A DNA stretch of 64,000 nt from Sphingorhabdus rigui (GCF_014196595.1 NZ_JACIEA010000002.1:432573-496572), one strand, 5' to 3'. Shown: positions 18,241 through 27,258, numbered from the stretch's first letter. Made by a program: numbers and translations. The notes: generated from the sequence alone by a model not told the origin.

Positions 18241-18280
18241 GTGACCGTCGAGTGACTCCTAAATGACAGTTTAGTGACGC
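18241..18280 (-). promoter_or_regulatory. Tandem PhoB boxes (four half-sites) upstream of gspC
   Basis: Four 7-mers are spaced by exactly 4 bp. Read on the minus strand from 18280 they are GCGTCAC, CTGTCAT, GAGTCAC and CGGTCAC. The known PhoB half-site is CTGTCAT with 4-bp spacers, so this is two adjacent Pho boxes. The last half-site lies 18 bp before a TATCAT hexamer and 56 bp before the gspC ATG. The regular 11-bp period over 40 bp is hard to explain otherwise. Confidence 0.8.
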
Positions 18281-18313
18281 CCACAAACGAAGGCAGCGTG
18301 CCAGACAAAATGA

Positions 18314-18343
18314 CGGCGACATGTTGAATCCAACATGCCGCCG
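18314..18343 (-). terminator. Hairpin after the first TonB receptor gene
   Basis: A 13-bp stem with one mismatch (18314-18326 with 18331-18343) and a 4-base loop, 23 bp after the stop of the receptor gene. On the minus strand it is followed by TCATTTTGTC, a weak T-tract. It would separate the receptor transcript from the gsp operon, at least in part. Confidence 0.55.
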
Positions 18344-18366
18344 CGAGTCAGGGGGCTGTATTCCCT

Positions 18367-21063
18367 TTAGAAGTTAAGCTCTACACCGATTGAGGCGCTG
18401 ATGCCTTGTTTGTAACGGTTGTAGAAAATCTTGTTCGCTCCGTTTTCCTGAAACTCCTGATATTTGGTGTTGGTCAGGTTGCGGACTTCGAGTTTCAATT
18501 CAGCTTCTTTGCCGCCAAGCGTAAAGCCTTCACGCGCAACGAAATCGAGCTGGATACCAGGTTTTTCCTTGATATCCGGCTGACCCGATGCACCACGGCT
18601 GGTAACCCGGTCGGTCGAATAGCTGAACAAGATGGTCTGCTGCGACAGGCGCTCGGTATCTTCGAGACCGAATTGCAGATTGACCAGATGATCCGCCTGC
18701 CCCGTCAATGGCGAGCCGTCGGTGAAGAAGTCGAGGGCGTTGGTGGACGATGCGTTAAACACCGCAACCGTGTCCCCAGCCTTCACACTGATTTTTGATT
18801 TGGTGTAGGTGTAGTTGGCAATGACAACCGCGCGGCGTGTCGCAAAAAAGCCTTCGTCGCCAATCGCAGAGAGATCGAAATATTTCTGCGTTTCGATTTC
18901 TACCCCGTACAAATCAGCCTTCGGTGCGTTCGCGAAGCTGGTGATAACTGAGTTATCATCAAAGCTTGAGAACGACTCGATGGGACTGTCGATACGCTTG
19001 AAGAAACCGGCAATAGTGAAACGTTGCTCACGGTCAAAATACCATTCATAGCGCGCTTCAGCATTGTACAACTGGCTGTCCGTCAACAGCGGGTTACCGC
19101 GGAAAAGACGGTTGGAGTCGGTATCGTAGAAGTTCTGGAAAATCAGTTCGCGGAATTGCGGACGCGCGATGGTTTTCGACGCGCTCACCCGGAACTTCAT
19201 CTGTTCATTCATGTCCCACGTCAGCGTCGCTGCGGGCAACCAATAGCTCCGATCCAAGCTGGTGGAGGCAAGCGATGCTGTTGGCGTGGTGAACACCTGA
19301 ACCGGCACAACGGTCTGTTCAGCGGTTTCGTAACGCACACCAAGGTTCAGGCTGATTGCTGGCGTAATGAACGCCTGAATTTGGCCATACCCAGCGTGGT
19401 TCAACAAGCTTGCATCAAAGACGGGGTTTGCTTCGTTGGTATCGATCAACGCAATGTTGTAAAAATCGATAATGCCCGGCTGCAGCAAAAGGTCTGGACG
19501 GAATAATGACGGCGCGATCGGCGTGCCGCCGGGTGCAACAAACTGGAAGTCACGGCGTTCGGTGCGGCGAACCGTGTCGGAATAGGCATAGCCTATCGTT
19601 GCGGTAATATCCGGCGTGACCTTTGCCGACAGATCCACACCACCGGCCCACAGATTTTCATTCAAATAGGAATAGCTGACTTCAGCGCTTCCCTGTTGAC
19701 CGTTGTTAAGACGGTTGATGAACAATTGGCCGTAAGGATCCGACGTGATGTTGCTGCGGTAATATTCCAGGCCGATTTCATCCGGCGCTTCACGTTGGGA
19801 ATTGGCGTAGGCTGCACGGACGCTCAAATTCACGTCAGGTGACAGTTTGAACTCACCGACCAGCTGGCTATCCACCAACTGGCGTTCGAACCATGCTGTA
19901 TCCTGTTGCAACAATGTCGCGGTGGGCGATGTGGTCTGACGGGTGCCGACGCCAAGACGCGCTTGTTTCAGCGTGTCGCGAATGAACAGATTGGTCCAAC
20001 GGATTTTTTGTTCGCCCACTTCGATACCGAAGCCAAGCAAGCCGTTCACAACCATACGGTTGTCGGTAATGACTTTCTGGAAATCCAGCTCTTTCTGGCT
20101 CAGATCAAGCGTCGATGCCGTTTGTTGGATCGTGTCGCGGGTACGCCATTTGTTGCTGTAACCAGCGTTGAAGATGACCCCCATAGTGGCGTCATCGCCA
20201 ATTTCAACGTTCGTGCCACCGGTAATCGTGGCTGAGCCATTGGGCGGCAGATTCTTGTCACGCTGAACAACAGCATTCCGGCCGGTGATGAGCTCGCCGG
20301 CAATAGCCTGCGTATCAACGTTACCCGCGCTGATGCGTGCGCCGCTGGCAAGATAGGATGCAAGCGCGGGCTTTAGGTTACGGTTACCATTGTCGAAACC
20401 ACTCCAATCCTGCGAGCTACCATAATATGTGTAGCCCAGTTGATTGGTGGTCTCGCTATTGGCGCTCAAGTCACCGCCGACCGTCAGGAATGTTTCGCGC
20501 GGGATCGCCTTGGTGGTCAGATTGATAACGCCGCCGCCAAATTCACCGGGGAAGTTTGCCGAGTAGGTTTTTTGCACAAGCGAAGATGCAATCACGCTTG
20601 TGGGAAAAAGATCGAGCGGAACAACGCGCTTCAATGGCTCAGGGCTCGGGAGCGGAGAACCGTTAAGCAAAGCGAGCGAATAACGATCACCAAGGCCACG
20701 AACATAGACAAAACCGCCGCCAACGACGCTTAGGCCAGTGACACGCGATAGTGCGCCGGCAATGTCGCCTTCACCGGTACGTTCAATATCCGCGCTCGAC
20801 AGCACGGAAACAACTTGCGCCGCGTTCTTGGAAATGTTGCGATCCAGATATCCGCGCACGACGATTTCTTCGCCACCCGGAATAGAGACATCGACATCCT
20901 CTTCGACTGGCTCGGCTGCGTCTGCTGGCGTGTCTGCTGGTGCTGCTTCAGCACTGGCTTGTTCGGCCTGTTCCGCTGCGGCGTCTTGCGCCATCAGCAT
21001 GGAAGGCGAAACGAGCGCCGACGTCAAAAGCAACAGTCTGATTGCCTCCACTGGCTTCAACAT
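18367..21063 (-). CDS. TonB-dependent outer-membrane receptor, partner of the surface lipoprotein
   Basis: An 898-residue receptor. The signal peptide (to about residue 25, ending MLMAQ) precedes an acidic Ala/Glu/Pro-rich linker and the plug domain, whose start reads EEIVVRGYLDRNISKNAAQ. The barrel follows and ends in the outer-membrane consensus with a terminal Phe (SIGVELNF). A TonB box is not obvious; the stretch before the plug (EEIVVRGYL) is the candidate. An intrinsic terminator lies between it and the lipoprotein gene upstream, so it may be expressed by readthrough. Its Shine-Dalgarno (AAGGG) is 7 bases before the ATG. Position beside the lipoprotein and the T2SS suggests uptake of a phosphorus-containing substrate; the ligand is unknown. 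Confidence 0.9.
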   Translation of the reverse strand: MLKPVEAIRLLLLTSALVSPSMLMAQDAAAEQAEQASAEAAPADTPADAAEPVEEDVDVSIPGGEEIVVRGYLDRNISKNAAQVVSVLSSADIERTGEGDIAGALSRVTGLSVVGGGFVYVRGLGDRYSLALLNGSPLPSPEPLKRVVPLDLFPTSVIASSLVQKTYSANFPGEFGGGVINLTTKAIPRETFLTVGGDLSANSETTNQLGYTYYGSSQDWSGFDNGNRNLKPALASYLASGARISAGNVDTQAIAGELITGRNAVVQRDKNLPPNGSATITGGTNVEIGDDATMGVIFNAGYSNKWRTRDTIQQTASTLDLSQKELDFQKVITDNRMVVNGLLGFGIEVGEQKIRWTNLFIRDTLKQARLGVGTRQTTSPTATLLQQDTAWFERQLVDSQLVGEFKLSPDVNLSVRAAYANSQREAPDEIGLEYYRSNITSDPYGQLFINRLNNGQQGSAEVSYSYLNENLWAGGVDLSAKVTPDITATIGYAYSDTVRRTERRDFQFVAPGGTPIAPSLFRPDLLLQPGIIDFYNIALIDTNEANPVFDASLLNHAGYGQIQAFITPAISLNLGVRYETAEQTVVPVQVFTTPTASLASTSLDRSYWLPAATLTWDMNEQMKFRVSASKTIARPQFRELIFQNFYDTDSNRLFRGNPLLTDSQLYNAEARYEWYFDREQRFTIAGFFKRIDSPIESFSSFDDNSVITSFANAPKADLYGVEIETQKYFDLSAIGDEGFFATRRAVVIANYTYTKSKISVKAGDTVAVFNASSTNALDFFTDGSPLTGQADHLVNLQFGLEDTERLSQQTILFSYSTDRVTSRGASGQPDIKEKPGIQLDFVAREGFTLGGKEAELKLEVRNLTNTKYQEFQENGANKIFYNRYKQGISASIGVELNF

Positions 21064-21086
21064 TGTAATTCCCTTTTATAAATTCG

Positions 21087-21128
21087 AAAAAAGGGTGAGG
21101 TGCATGCCCGCTTGGCCGCACCTCACCC
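21087..21128 (-). terminator. Intrinsic terminator/attenuator between lipoprotein and receptor genes
   Basis: A perfect 11-bp stem (21093-21103 with 21118-21128) with a 14-base loop is followed on the minus strand by six T residues (21092-21087). This is the best intrinsic terminator in the window. It sits between two same-strand genes only 83 bp apart, so it probably lowers receptor expression relative to the lipoprotein. Confidence 0.85.
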
Positions 21129-21146
21129 GATATTATCCGCCAGCTA

Positions 21147-22718
21147 TTAATATGTTGGCAGTGAGGTGCAGAGACCGGTTACGCTGGTGCCCAGATTGGC
21201 CGTCGCGCTGTTGCAGGTCCAACCTGCATACCAAAGGTCGTTGGCGTCACGGACAGCACCGATATAGGTTGTTGCATCAAAGTAAGAAGCGATGCTGCTG
21301 GCGTTGAACGCTGTAACTGCGTTTTCGGTGGCACCATTGATGAACAATGACGTCAAGCTTGGTGTGAACGCGCTGTTATTGTTGTTCGCTCCCGAACCGA
21401 ACACCGCGCTGACTTGCGCCTCTGTTACACCATTCGAACCAACAAACGCTGGCGATCCGCACTGCATAACAACCGAACGGAATACTGGTGCGCCAGCTTC
21501 GTCAATGGTTGCATCTGCTGTTGCCGATATGGTCTGTGGACGGCTGATCCGCAGGCATGATGTCGATGGGCTGACAACCACACCGTTAAACATGCTGTAG
21601 TCGGTACCACCACGCAGCAACATTGCCGACAGGTTACCGGTGTTGTTGCGCTGAATGAAGGTGAAGTTCGACAGGCGTGTGTTCTGGCGTGGCGTATTGC
21701 CGTCCAGAGCGTTGTCCGAGTCAGCTTCGATCATCGAGTCACCGGCATTTGGACGCTGCACTGCCAATACATATTGGAAGTTCGCCTTTACGCCGGTGTC
21801 CGTGTCCAAGTTATCGTCATCCGCACCAATCGACACGAAATACTTCATGTTGACGTTACCGCCGAAGAATTCTGCGCCATCGTCAGAGCTGTTGAACGAC
21901 TGGATGTTGTTCAGAATAGTACCGGTGCCGGTACCGCCCGTGGTCAGCGATTGCAGTTCGGAGTTACCCGAAAGGACAAAGCCCGAGAAGCGGATTTGGA
22001 CAAAGCTCAAACGGCCGCTGTTATCGGCGGTGTTCGCGCCACCATAAAGTGCCGGGTCAACTGCGCCTTCAACCTGACGCTCGCAAGCAACAGTGCCTGG
22101 AGTTGCAGCAGGTGCTGCGCAATCGGTGATGGGTGCGCGGCCGTTAAGAACGATACCGCCCCACTGACCAATCGAGCTGTCGTTGTTGAGACCGAGGACG
22201 TTGTCACGGCTGGTGAAGATGATTGGGAGGGCAGCCGTACCAACAGCGTTGATGCGGTTACCGCGGTTAACATTCAACCATGACACGCCGGTTCCGCCAA
22301 AGACGATAACGCCTGGTTCGATGTTAAGTGTGACGACATTGTTTGTCGATGAAGGACCTTGGTCTGTACCAACGTCAACACGGCCACCAAGACGATACAG
22401 AACGCCCGCAATCTTTGGCAATGTGCTGGTGGTGTTGACGCGCGCTGGCAATGTGCAGACGCGATATGTGCCGGTTGGGCCAGTGATCGTACCGCTGTCG
22501 GTCAAGCCCTGCGCATCAGCGATCGTTGGGCAGCCGCCCGCAGGTGTAACTGTCGCAGTTGGCGGTGGCGGTGGTGGCGGCGGCGGAGGTGCAGCCGGGT
22601 TGTTGATGGTGATGTTACCACCAGTGCCTGGTGATGCGATATCATCTGCGCCACAGCCGGTGACGAGGGCAGCTGCTGCCGTCGCGTACACGATCCCACG
22701 CAATTTTGGGTTTAACAT
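21147..22718 (-). CDS. Surface lipoprotein, ElpS-like by position, probable beta-helix
   Basis: A 523-residue lipoprotein. The ATG at 22718 gives a 20-residue signal peptide ending in a lipobox (LVTGC), then GADD. A ten-proline linker follows, then a domain rich in Asn, Gly and Ser with repeats like GQWGGIVLNGRAPI, IQSFNSSDDGAEFFGG and NVNMKYFVSIGADDDN, suggestive of a right-handed beta-helix. Four to six cysteines are spread over the domain. In Caulobacter a complete T2SS cluster lies beside elpS, which encodes a surface lipoprotein made under phosphate starvation and released in a T2SS-dependent way; this gene has the same position and a Pho box. Sequence identity to ElpS was not tested. 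No catalytic motif is recognised. Confidence 0.8.
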   Translation of the reverse strand: MLNPKLRGIVYATAAAALVTGCGADDIASPGTGGNITINNPAAPPPPPPPPPPTATVTPAGGCPTIADAQGLTDSGTITGPTGTYRVCTLPARVNTTSTLPKIAGVLYRLGGRVDVGTDQGPSSTNNVVTLNIEPGVIVFGGTGVSWLNVNRGNRINAVGTAALPIIFTSRDNVLGLNNDSSIGQWGGIVLNGRAPITDCAAPAATPGTVACERQVEGAVDPALYGGANTADNSGRLSFVQIRFSGFVLSGNSELQSLTTGGTGTGTILNNIQSFNSSDDGAEFFGGNVNMKYFVSIGADDDNLDTDTGVKANFQYVLAVQRPNAGDSMIEADSDNALDGNTPRQNTRLSNFTFIQRNNTGNLSAMLLRGGTDYSMFNGVVVSPSTSCLRISRPQTISATADATIDEAGAPVFRSVVMQCGSPAFVGSNGVTEAQVSAVFGSGANNNNSAFTPSLTSLFINGATENAVTAFNASSIASYFDATTYIGAVRDANDLWYAGWTCNSATANLGTSVTGLCTSLPTY

Positions 22719-22873
22719 TCTAAATCTCCGCAACAAATAAGACGTGCCCGATATGGGCAAATGCAACGGACCAGAATCGAATCATCATAAGGCCCCACCC
22801 GTTGACCATGCGGCAAATAGGGGCGAGCTGTGACATGGCTGTGCTTATCACATTGCATTTAGAAGAATGTTTT

Positions 22874-22891
22874 GCGTCAGATATATGACAG
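22874..22891 (-). promoter_or_regulatory. PhoB box upstream of the lipoprotein gene
   Basis: On the minus strand a perfect half-site CTGTCAT (22891-22885) is followed by ATAT and CTGACGC (22880-22874). Spacing is the canonical 4 bp. It is 155 bp before the lipoprotein ATG, leaving room for a -10 and a leader. Confidence 0.65.
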
Positions 22892-22937
22892 CCGCAGAAC
22901 AGGCGGGTCACGGCAAAATTATGCGCTACAAAAGACG

Positions 22938-22963
22938 AAAGGCGAGCCGTTAGGCCCGCCTTT
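22938..22963 (-). terminator. Terminator after the TPR-protein gene
   Basis: An 11-bp stem with one mismatch (22938-22948 with 22953-22963) and the loop GTTA. On the minus strand it is preceded by AAAA and followed by TTTCGTCTTTTG. It lies 43 bp after the stop of the gene at 23006-23386. Confidence 0.65.
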
Positions 22964-23005
22964 TATAAAGCGTTAGACGTGAGATGTTACGTCAGTACAT
23001 TTGGA

Positions 23006-23386
23006 TCAGCGCGTCGCAATCCGCATCTGCAAACCGGCATAGGCCTTACGCGCAGCGTCTTTTGAATTCATCACGCGACCGTCGGCGAGCACCAGATCGA
23101 CGGTATCACGGCTCTGCATCGCGGCGGCGAACATATTCGAAGCCTCTTCCATACGGCCCATACGCGCATAGGCACGGCCAAGGTTGAGCAGCTTCGCAGG
23201 ATCATGCCGGCTCACTTGCGCGCTTGTCAGTATTTGAGAAACTGCCCGTTCATTGTCGCCCTTTACGAGAGCCTCATAGCCAATGGACCCCTTTGGGTAG
23301 GCTGTTTCAATATTCATGGTCGGTTGGGCGTGGGCTGCACCGCCCATCAGGCCAGTTACTAAAGCACCTACGAATAGCAGTTTCAT
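23006..23386 (-). CDS. Small secreted TPR-like protein
   Basis: A 126-residue protein starting at the ATG at 23386, which follows GAGGAGA. The signal peptide (about 1-20, ending AHAQ) precedes a helical domain with two tetratricopeptide-like units (EALVKGDNERAVSQILTSAQ, then KLLNLGRAYARMGRMEEASN). It would sit in the periplasm. Proteins of this sort are common in sphingomonads. Its promoter region holds a Pho box, and it lies between two TonB-receptor loci, so a helper role in the same phosphate response is likely but unproven. Confidence 0.8.
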   Translation of the reverse strand: MKLLFVGALVTGLMGGAAHAQPTMNIETAYPKGSIGYEALVKGDNERAVSQILTSAQVSRHDPAKLLNLGRAYARMGRMEEASNMFAAAMQSRDTVDLVLADGRVMNSKDAARKAYAGLQMRIATR

Positions 23387-23414
23387 CCGTGTTCTCCTCA
23401 TCTCTGCCTTAAAT

Positions 23415-23432
23415 ATGACACTTATATGACAT
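23415..23432 (-). promoter_or_regulatory. PhoB box between the TPR gene and the second receptor
   Basis: On the minus strand two half-sites, ATGTCAT (23432-23426) and GTGTCAT (23421-23415), are spaced by ATAA. It ends 28 bp before the TPR-protein ATG, which is tight and implies a very short leader. It could also influence the divergent receptor gene at 23607. Confidence 0.65.
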
Positions 23433-23606
23433 CACTGCAATAAAATTGTAATATATTGGCCACTTGTTTGATGATGCAAAATCCGCGCTTTAAATTCGGT
23501 AATATTTCAGACACATAACTTCTATCAAAGTCGCACAAGAACCGCATCAAAGTGCCACCACCCTTCCCTAGTTGGGCGCTGCAAACCAATGCAGGGAAGA
23601 TACCAA

Positions 23607-25820
23607 ATGCGTAAAATTACTGTGATGCTTTTAGCCGGAGTCGCTTTCGGATCTGTGCCAGTTATGGCGCAGCAAACGACTGCACCAACAACAGCCGACT
23701 CAGAAGAAGCCGAAATCGTCGTATTCGGCCAGGGTGAGACCCGTCAGGTTCAAGAAGTGTCGAGCAAAGAACTTCTGATCCTCGCGCCAGGCACCAGCCC
23801 GCTAAAGGCCATTGAGAAGCTGCCAAGCGTAAGCTTTCAATCTGCCGACCCGTTTGGGACATATGAATGGTCAAGCCGGGTCTCGATCCGTGGCTTTAAC
23901 CAGAACCAGCTCGGCTACACACTCGACGGAATTCCGTTGGGCGATTCAAGCTATGGCAACAACAACGGCCTGCACATTGGCCGCGCCATCATTTCGGAAA
24001 ACATCGGCGTTACCCGCGTTTCGCAAGGTTCGGGTTCAATTGGCACACAAGCCACGAACAACCTTGGCGGCACGCTCGAGTTTTTCTCGGCGGACCCAAG
24101 CGACGGCTTCGGCGTTGATGCGAACCTGACTTATGGTTCGTCAAACACGATGCGCGCATTTGGCCGCATCAACTTTGGAGAAGCGGGCGGCGTTCGCGGA
24201 TTTCTATCCGGCGTTTACCACAATGCCGACAAGTGGAAGGGCGGCGGCGAACAGCGCAGCATGCACGTAAACGCCAAGGCCATCATTCCCGTGGGTGATG
24301 CCGAATTTGACGGATTCTTCTCCTATTCCGACCGCGCCGAGCAGGATTATCAGGATCTCTCGCTCGAGATGATTAATCGCCTCGGTTATGACCATGACAA
24401 CTATTTCCCTGATTATGCCAAGGCGATTTCCGCGGCTCGTGGTGTATATGTTGCCCCAATCAATAATCTCGACGACAGCTATTATGATGCATCAGGCCTG
24501 CGTAAAGATACGCTCGCTTCTTATGGCCTGACCGCGCCTTTGGCCGATGGCGTGACCTTCAAGATCAAAGCATATTATCACAATAATACCGGTCAAGGCA
24601 CATGGGGCACTCCATATGTTCCAAGTCCAAATGGCGTGCCCATGTCGGCGCGCACAACCGAGTATGACATCCAACGTGGCGGCGTATTCAGCTCGCTGAA
24701 CGCTGAAGTTGGCGACCATGAAGTGACTGTCGGTGGCTGGTACGAGCATAATGACTTCACGCAAGCGCGTCGTTTTTATGCCTATGAAAGCAACACGACG
24801 CCTGGCCTTGATCACACTAAGTTCTTGCGCAACCCGTTCTTCACGCAGTGGCTGTTCGATTTCAACACCGACACGCTGCAATATTATGTGCAGGACAAGA
24901 TCAGCCTTGGCGATCTGACTATCAACCTTGGTTGGAAGGGTTTCCAGGTCAATAATGAATCCGACCCACGTATTCAGGGTTCGTTGGCTGCCGGCAAAAT
25001 CAAGTCACAAGACTGGTTCCAGCCGCATGCAGGCGTTGCATATAAGCTGACGGAAAAGGCCGAAATCTTCGGCGGTTTCACTCAAGTCACCCGCGCGTTT
25101 GTTTCATCAGCAACAAGCGGACCATTCGCGACGACACAAGCGGGCTTCGACGCTTTGCTCGCACGTGGCCTGAAACCAGAAAGCTCAGACACGTTTGAGC
25201 TTGGCGCACGTTACAACGACAATGTCTTCAACGGCGTGATCGGTGTATATTATGTCAACTTCCGCAACCGCCTGTTGGGTGTACAAACCGGCGCAGGCAT
25301 CGTTGGAAACCCTGCCATTCTTCAAAATGTCGGCAGCGTCCGCTCGCTCGGCTTTGAAGCCGCAGGCGATGTACGTCTGGGCGGCGGCATGACCTTGTTC
25401 GCATCATATAGCTACACAGGTGCAACATATCGTGAAAACGTTATCACCCCAACGGCGGTTATTGCCACGAAGGGCAAAGAAGTCGTCGACACGCCAAAGC
25501 ATCTGCTGCGCGGCGAAGTTGCGTATGACAGTGACGCATTCTTCGGACGCGTTGGTGCCAATTACATGAGCAAGCGTTACTTCAACTATTTGAATGATCG
25601 CTCGGTACCCAGCCGTGTCCTCGTTGACGCCACAGTGGGTTACCGCCTGGATGCGGGGCTCCGTGCACCGCTTGAACTGCAACTGAATGCCACGAATCTG
25701 TTCGGCAAAGATTATGTCTCGACCATTGGTTCAAACGGCTTTGGCAATAGCGGCGATAACCAAACCTTGCTGGCGGGTTCACCGCGCCAGATATTTGTAA
25801 CATTGAAAGCTGGTTTCTGA
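23607..25820 (+). CDS. TonB-dependent outer-membrane receptor coupled to a phosphodiesterase
   Basis: A 737-residue receptor. The ATG at 23607 follows CAGGGAAGA and gives a clean signal peptide (to about residue 21, ending VMAQ); an ATG at 23589 would add six residues. The TonB box region reads EEAEIVVFGQ. The plug (to about 160) has the usual VSIRGFNQNQLGYTLDGIPL and IGTQATNNLGGTLEFFS elements. The barrel ends with a C-terminal Phe (FVTLKAGF). Its stop overlaps the start of the phosphodiesterase gene by one base (TGATG), so substrate import and hydrolysis are coupled. Organophosphate uptake is inferred from this partner. Confidence 0.92.
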   Translation: MRKITVMLLAGVAFGSVPVMAQQTTAPTTADSEEAEIVVFGQGETRQVQEVSSKELLILAPGTSPLKAIEKLPSVSFQSADPFGTYEWSSRVSIRGFNQNQLGYTLDGIPLGDSSYGNNNGLHIGRAIISENIGVTRVSQGSGSIGTQATNNLGGTLEFFSADPSDGFGVDANLTYGSSNTMRAFGRINFGEAGGVRGFLSGVYHNADKWKGGGEQRSMHVNAKAIIPVGDAEFDGFFSYSDRAEQDYQDLSLEMINRLGYDHDNYFPDYAKAISAARGVYVAPINNLDDSYYDASGLRKDTLASYGLTAPLADGVTFKIKAYYHNNTGQGTWGTPYVPSPNGVPMSARTTEYDIQRGGVFSSLNAEVGDHEVTVGGWYEHNDFTQARRFYAYESNTTPGLDHTKFLRNPFFTQWLFDFNTDTLQYYVQDKISLGDLTINLGWKGFQVNNESDPRIQGSLAAGKIKSQDWFQPHAGVAYKLTEKAEIFGGFTQVTRAFVSSATSGPFATTQAGFDALLARGLKPESSDTFELGARYNDNVFNGVIGVYYVNFRNRLLGVQTGAGIVGNPAILQNVGSVRSLGFEAAGDVRLGGGMTLFASYSYTGATYRENVITPTAVIATKGKEVVDTPKHLLRGEVAYDSDAFFGRVGANYMSKRYFNYLNDRSVPSRVLVDATVGYRLDAGLRAPLELQLNATNLFGKDYVSTIGSNGFGNSGDNQTLLAGSPRQIFVTLKAGF

Positions 25821-27154
25821 TGAAATCGGCTTTGCTGATTGGCAGCGCGCTCCTTGTGAGCGCGCTGCCGTCGGCGGCCTCGGCCGAGCCGGTGCTGCTG
25901 ATCTCAATTGATGGTTTGCAGCCCGCAGACATTTTGAAGTCCGAAGAGCGCGGCATGCAGGTTCCCAACCTGAAACAATTTATTACGAACGGAACCTACG
26001 CTGATAAGGTGAAGGGCGTTCTTCCGACCGTCACTTATCCCAGCCATGCAACTTTGCTGACGGGTGTTAGCCCCGCAAAGCACGGCATTGTGGGCAATAA
26101 CAGCTTTGATCCCATGCAGATCAACCAAGGCGGATGGTATTGGTACGCCACAGATTTCAAAGTCCCCACCTTGTGGGATGCGGCTGCCAAGGCCGGACTG
26201 CGCACGGCAAATATTCACTGGCCGGTCAGCGTTCAGGCAAAAGCCGTTACATGGAACATCCCGCAGATATGGCGGACTGGGCATAATGATGATGCAAAGC
26301 TGCTAAAGGCGCTTGCGACGCCCGGCCTTATCGAAACGCTTGAAACAGACCTTGGCAGCTACGCGCCGGGCATTAACGAGAGCATAGAGGGTGACGAAAC
26401 CCGCGGCCGTTTTGCCGCCGCGCTTATCAGGCGCGAAAAACCCGATTTCACAACTGTGTATCTGACCGCGCTCGACCATGAGCAGCATGAAAAAGGTCCC
26501 GATACAGCCGCAGCTTATGCTGCTTTAACCCGGATCGATAAGGTCGTTGGCCAGATCATTGCCGCACAAATGGCCGCGCATCCCGATAGCGTCATTGCTG
26601 TCGTATCGGACCATGGCTTTTCCAAGGTCGACACCGAAATCAACCTGTACCGTGCCTTCATCGACGCTGGCCTGATTGTGCTCGACGGTAACGGCAAAAT
26701 CAAAAGCTGGGAAGCCAGCCCCTGGAACTCAGGCGGATCGTCAGCGATCATTCTATCGCGTCCGGATGATGCCGCGCTGAAAGCGCGTGTCGCGAGGGTG
26801 TTAGCTGAACTCAAGGCGGATCCGAAAAACTGCATCGCAGAAATTGCAGAGCCCGCAGAAATAGCGCGCCTTGGCGGAAATCCGGAAGCGAGCTTTTACA
26901 TCAGCTATGCCCCCAATGCGTATGCAGGCGGTTTCAAGGGACCGGATGCGCCATTGGTGAGCGCGTCTGGCAGCAAGGGCATGCACGGATATTTTCCCCA
27001 TAGTCCATTGATGCGGTCAAGCTTCATGATGATGGGTAAAGGCGTTGCCAAGGGACGCAGCCTAGGTGAAATCGACATGCGCTCCATCGCACCAACGCTT
27101 GCCAAAGCCATGGGTGCGCTTCTGCCTGACGCAGAGATGCCTGCGGTCCGATAA
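25820..27154 (+). CDS. Secreted type I phosphodiesterase/nucleotide pyrophosphatase (alkaline phosphatase superfamily)
   Basis: A 444-residue enzyme with a signal peptide (about 1-22, ending SAASA). Metal- and substrate-binding motifs of the NPP family are complete: LLISIDGL with the first Asp, the nucleophile Thr in PTVTYPSHATLLTG followed by KHGIVGN, the TALDHEQHEKGP segment, and VVSDHGF. It would release phosphate or a nucleoside monophosphate from diesters in the periplasm or outside the cell. The 1-bp overlap with the receptor gene makes it part of the same operon. The C-terminus (GYFPHSPLMRSSFMMMG) carries the last metal-site region. Exact substrate is unknown. Confidence 0.92.
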   Translation: MKSALLIGSALLVSALPSAASAEPVLLISIDGLQPADILKSEERGMQVPNLKQFITNGTYADKVKGVLPTVTYPSHATLLTGVSPAKHGIVGNNSFDPMQINQGGWYWYATDFKVPTLWDAAAKAGLRTANIHWPVSVQAKAVTWNIPQIWRTGHNDDAKLLKALATPGLIETLETDLGSYAPGINESIEGDETRGRFAAALIRREKPDFTTVYLTALDHEQHEKGPDTAAAYAALTRIDKVVGQIIAAQMAAHPDSVIAVVSDHGFSKVDTEINLYRAFIDAGLIVLDGNGKIKSWEASPWNSGGSSAIILSRPDDAALKARVARVLAELKADPKNCIAEIAEPAEIARLGGNPEASFYISYAPNAYAGGFKGPDAPLVSASGSKGMHGYFPHSPLMRSSFMMMGKGVAKGRSLGEIDMRSIAPTLAKAMGALLPDAEMPAVR

Positions 27155-27185
27155 TGACAATTGGCAATTCTTAACGGCAAAAAAA

Positions 27186-27203
27186 CTGTCATTGATCTGC
27201 CAC
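27186..27203 (+). promoter_or_regulatory. PhoB box upstream of plcP
   Basis: A perfect half-site CTGTCAT (27186-27192), spacer TGAT, and CTGCCAC (27197-27203), 13 of 14 positions matching the E. coli consensus pair (second half-site may end in C). It lies 55 bp before the plcP ATG and 31 bp after the phosphodiesterase stop. Confidence 0.75.
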
Positions 27204-27258
27204 GCACATGACTCATCCGTCGTTTAGGGCTTCATTAAGACAACGGGGGATGGGCAAT

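Noticed and set aside
22559..22595. A short tandem DNA repeat (GGC/GGT) as a phase-variable tract
   Set aside because: It encodes the proline linker of the lipoprotein with mixed codons; unit changes would only alter linker length, with no sign of frame switching.
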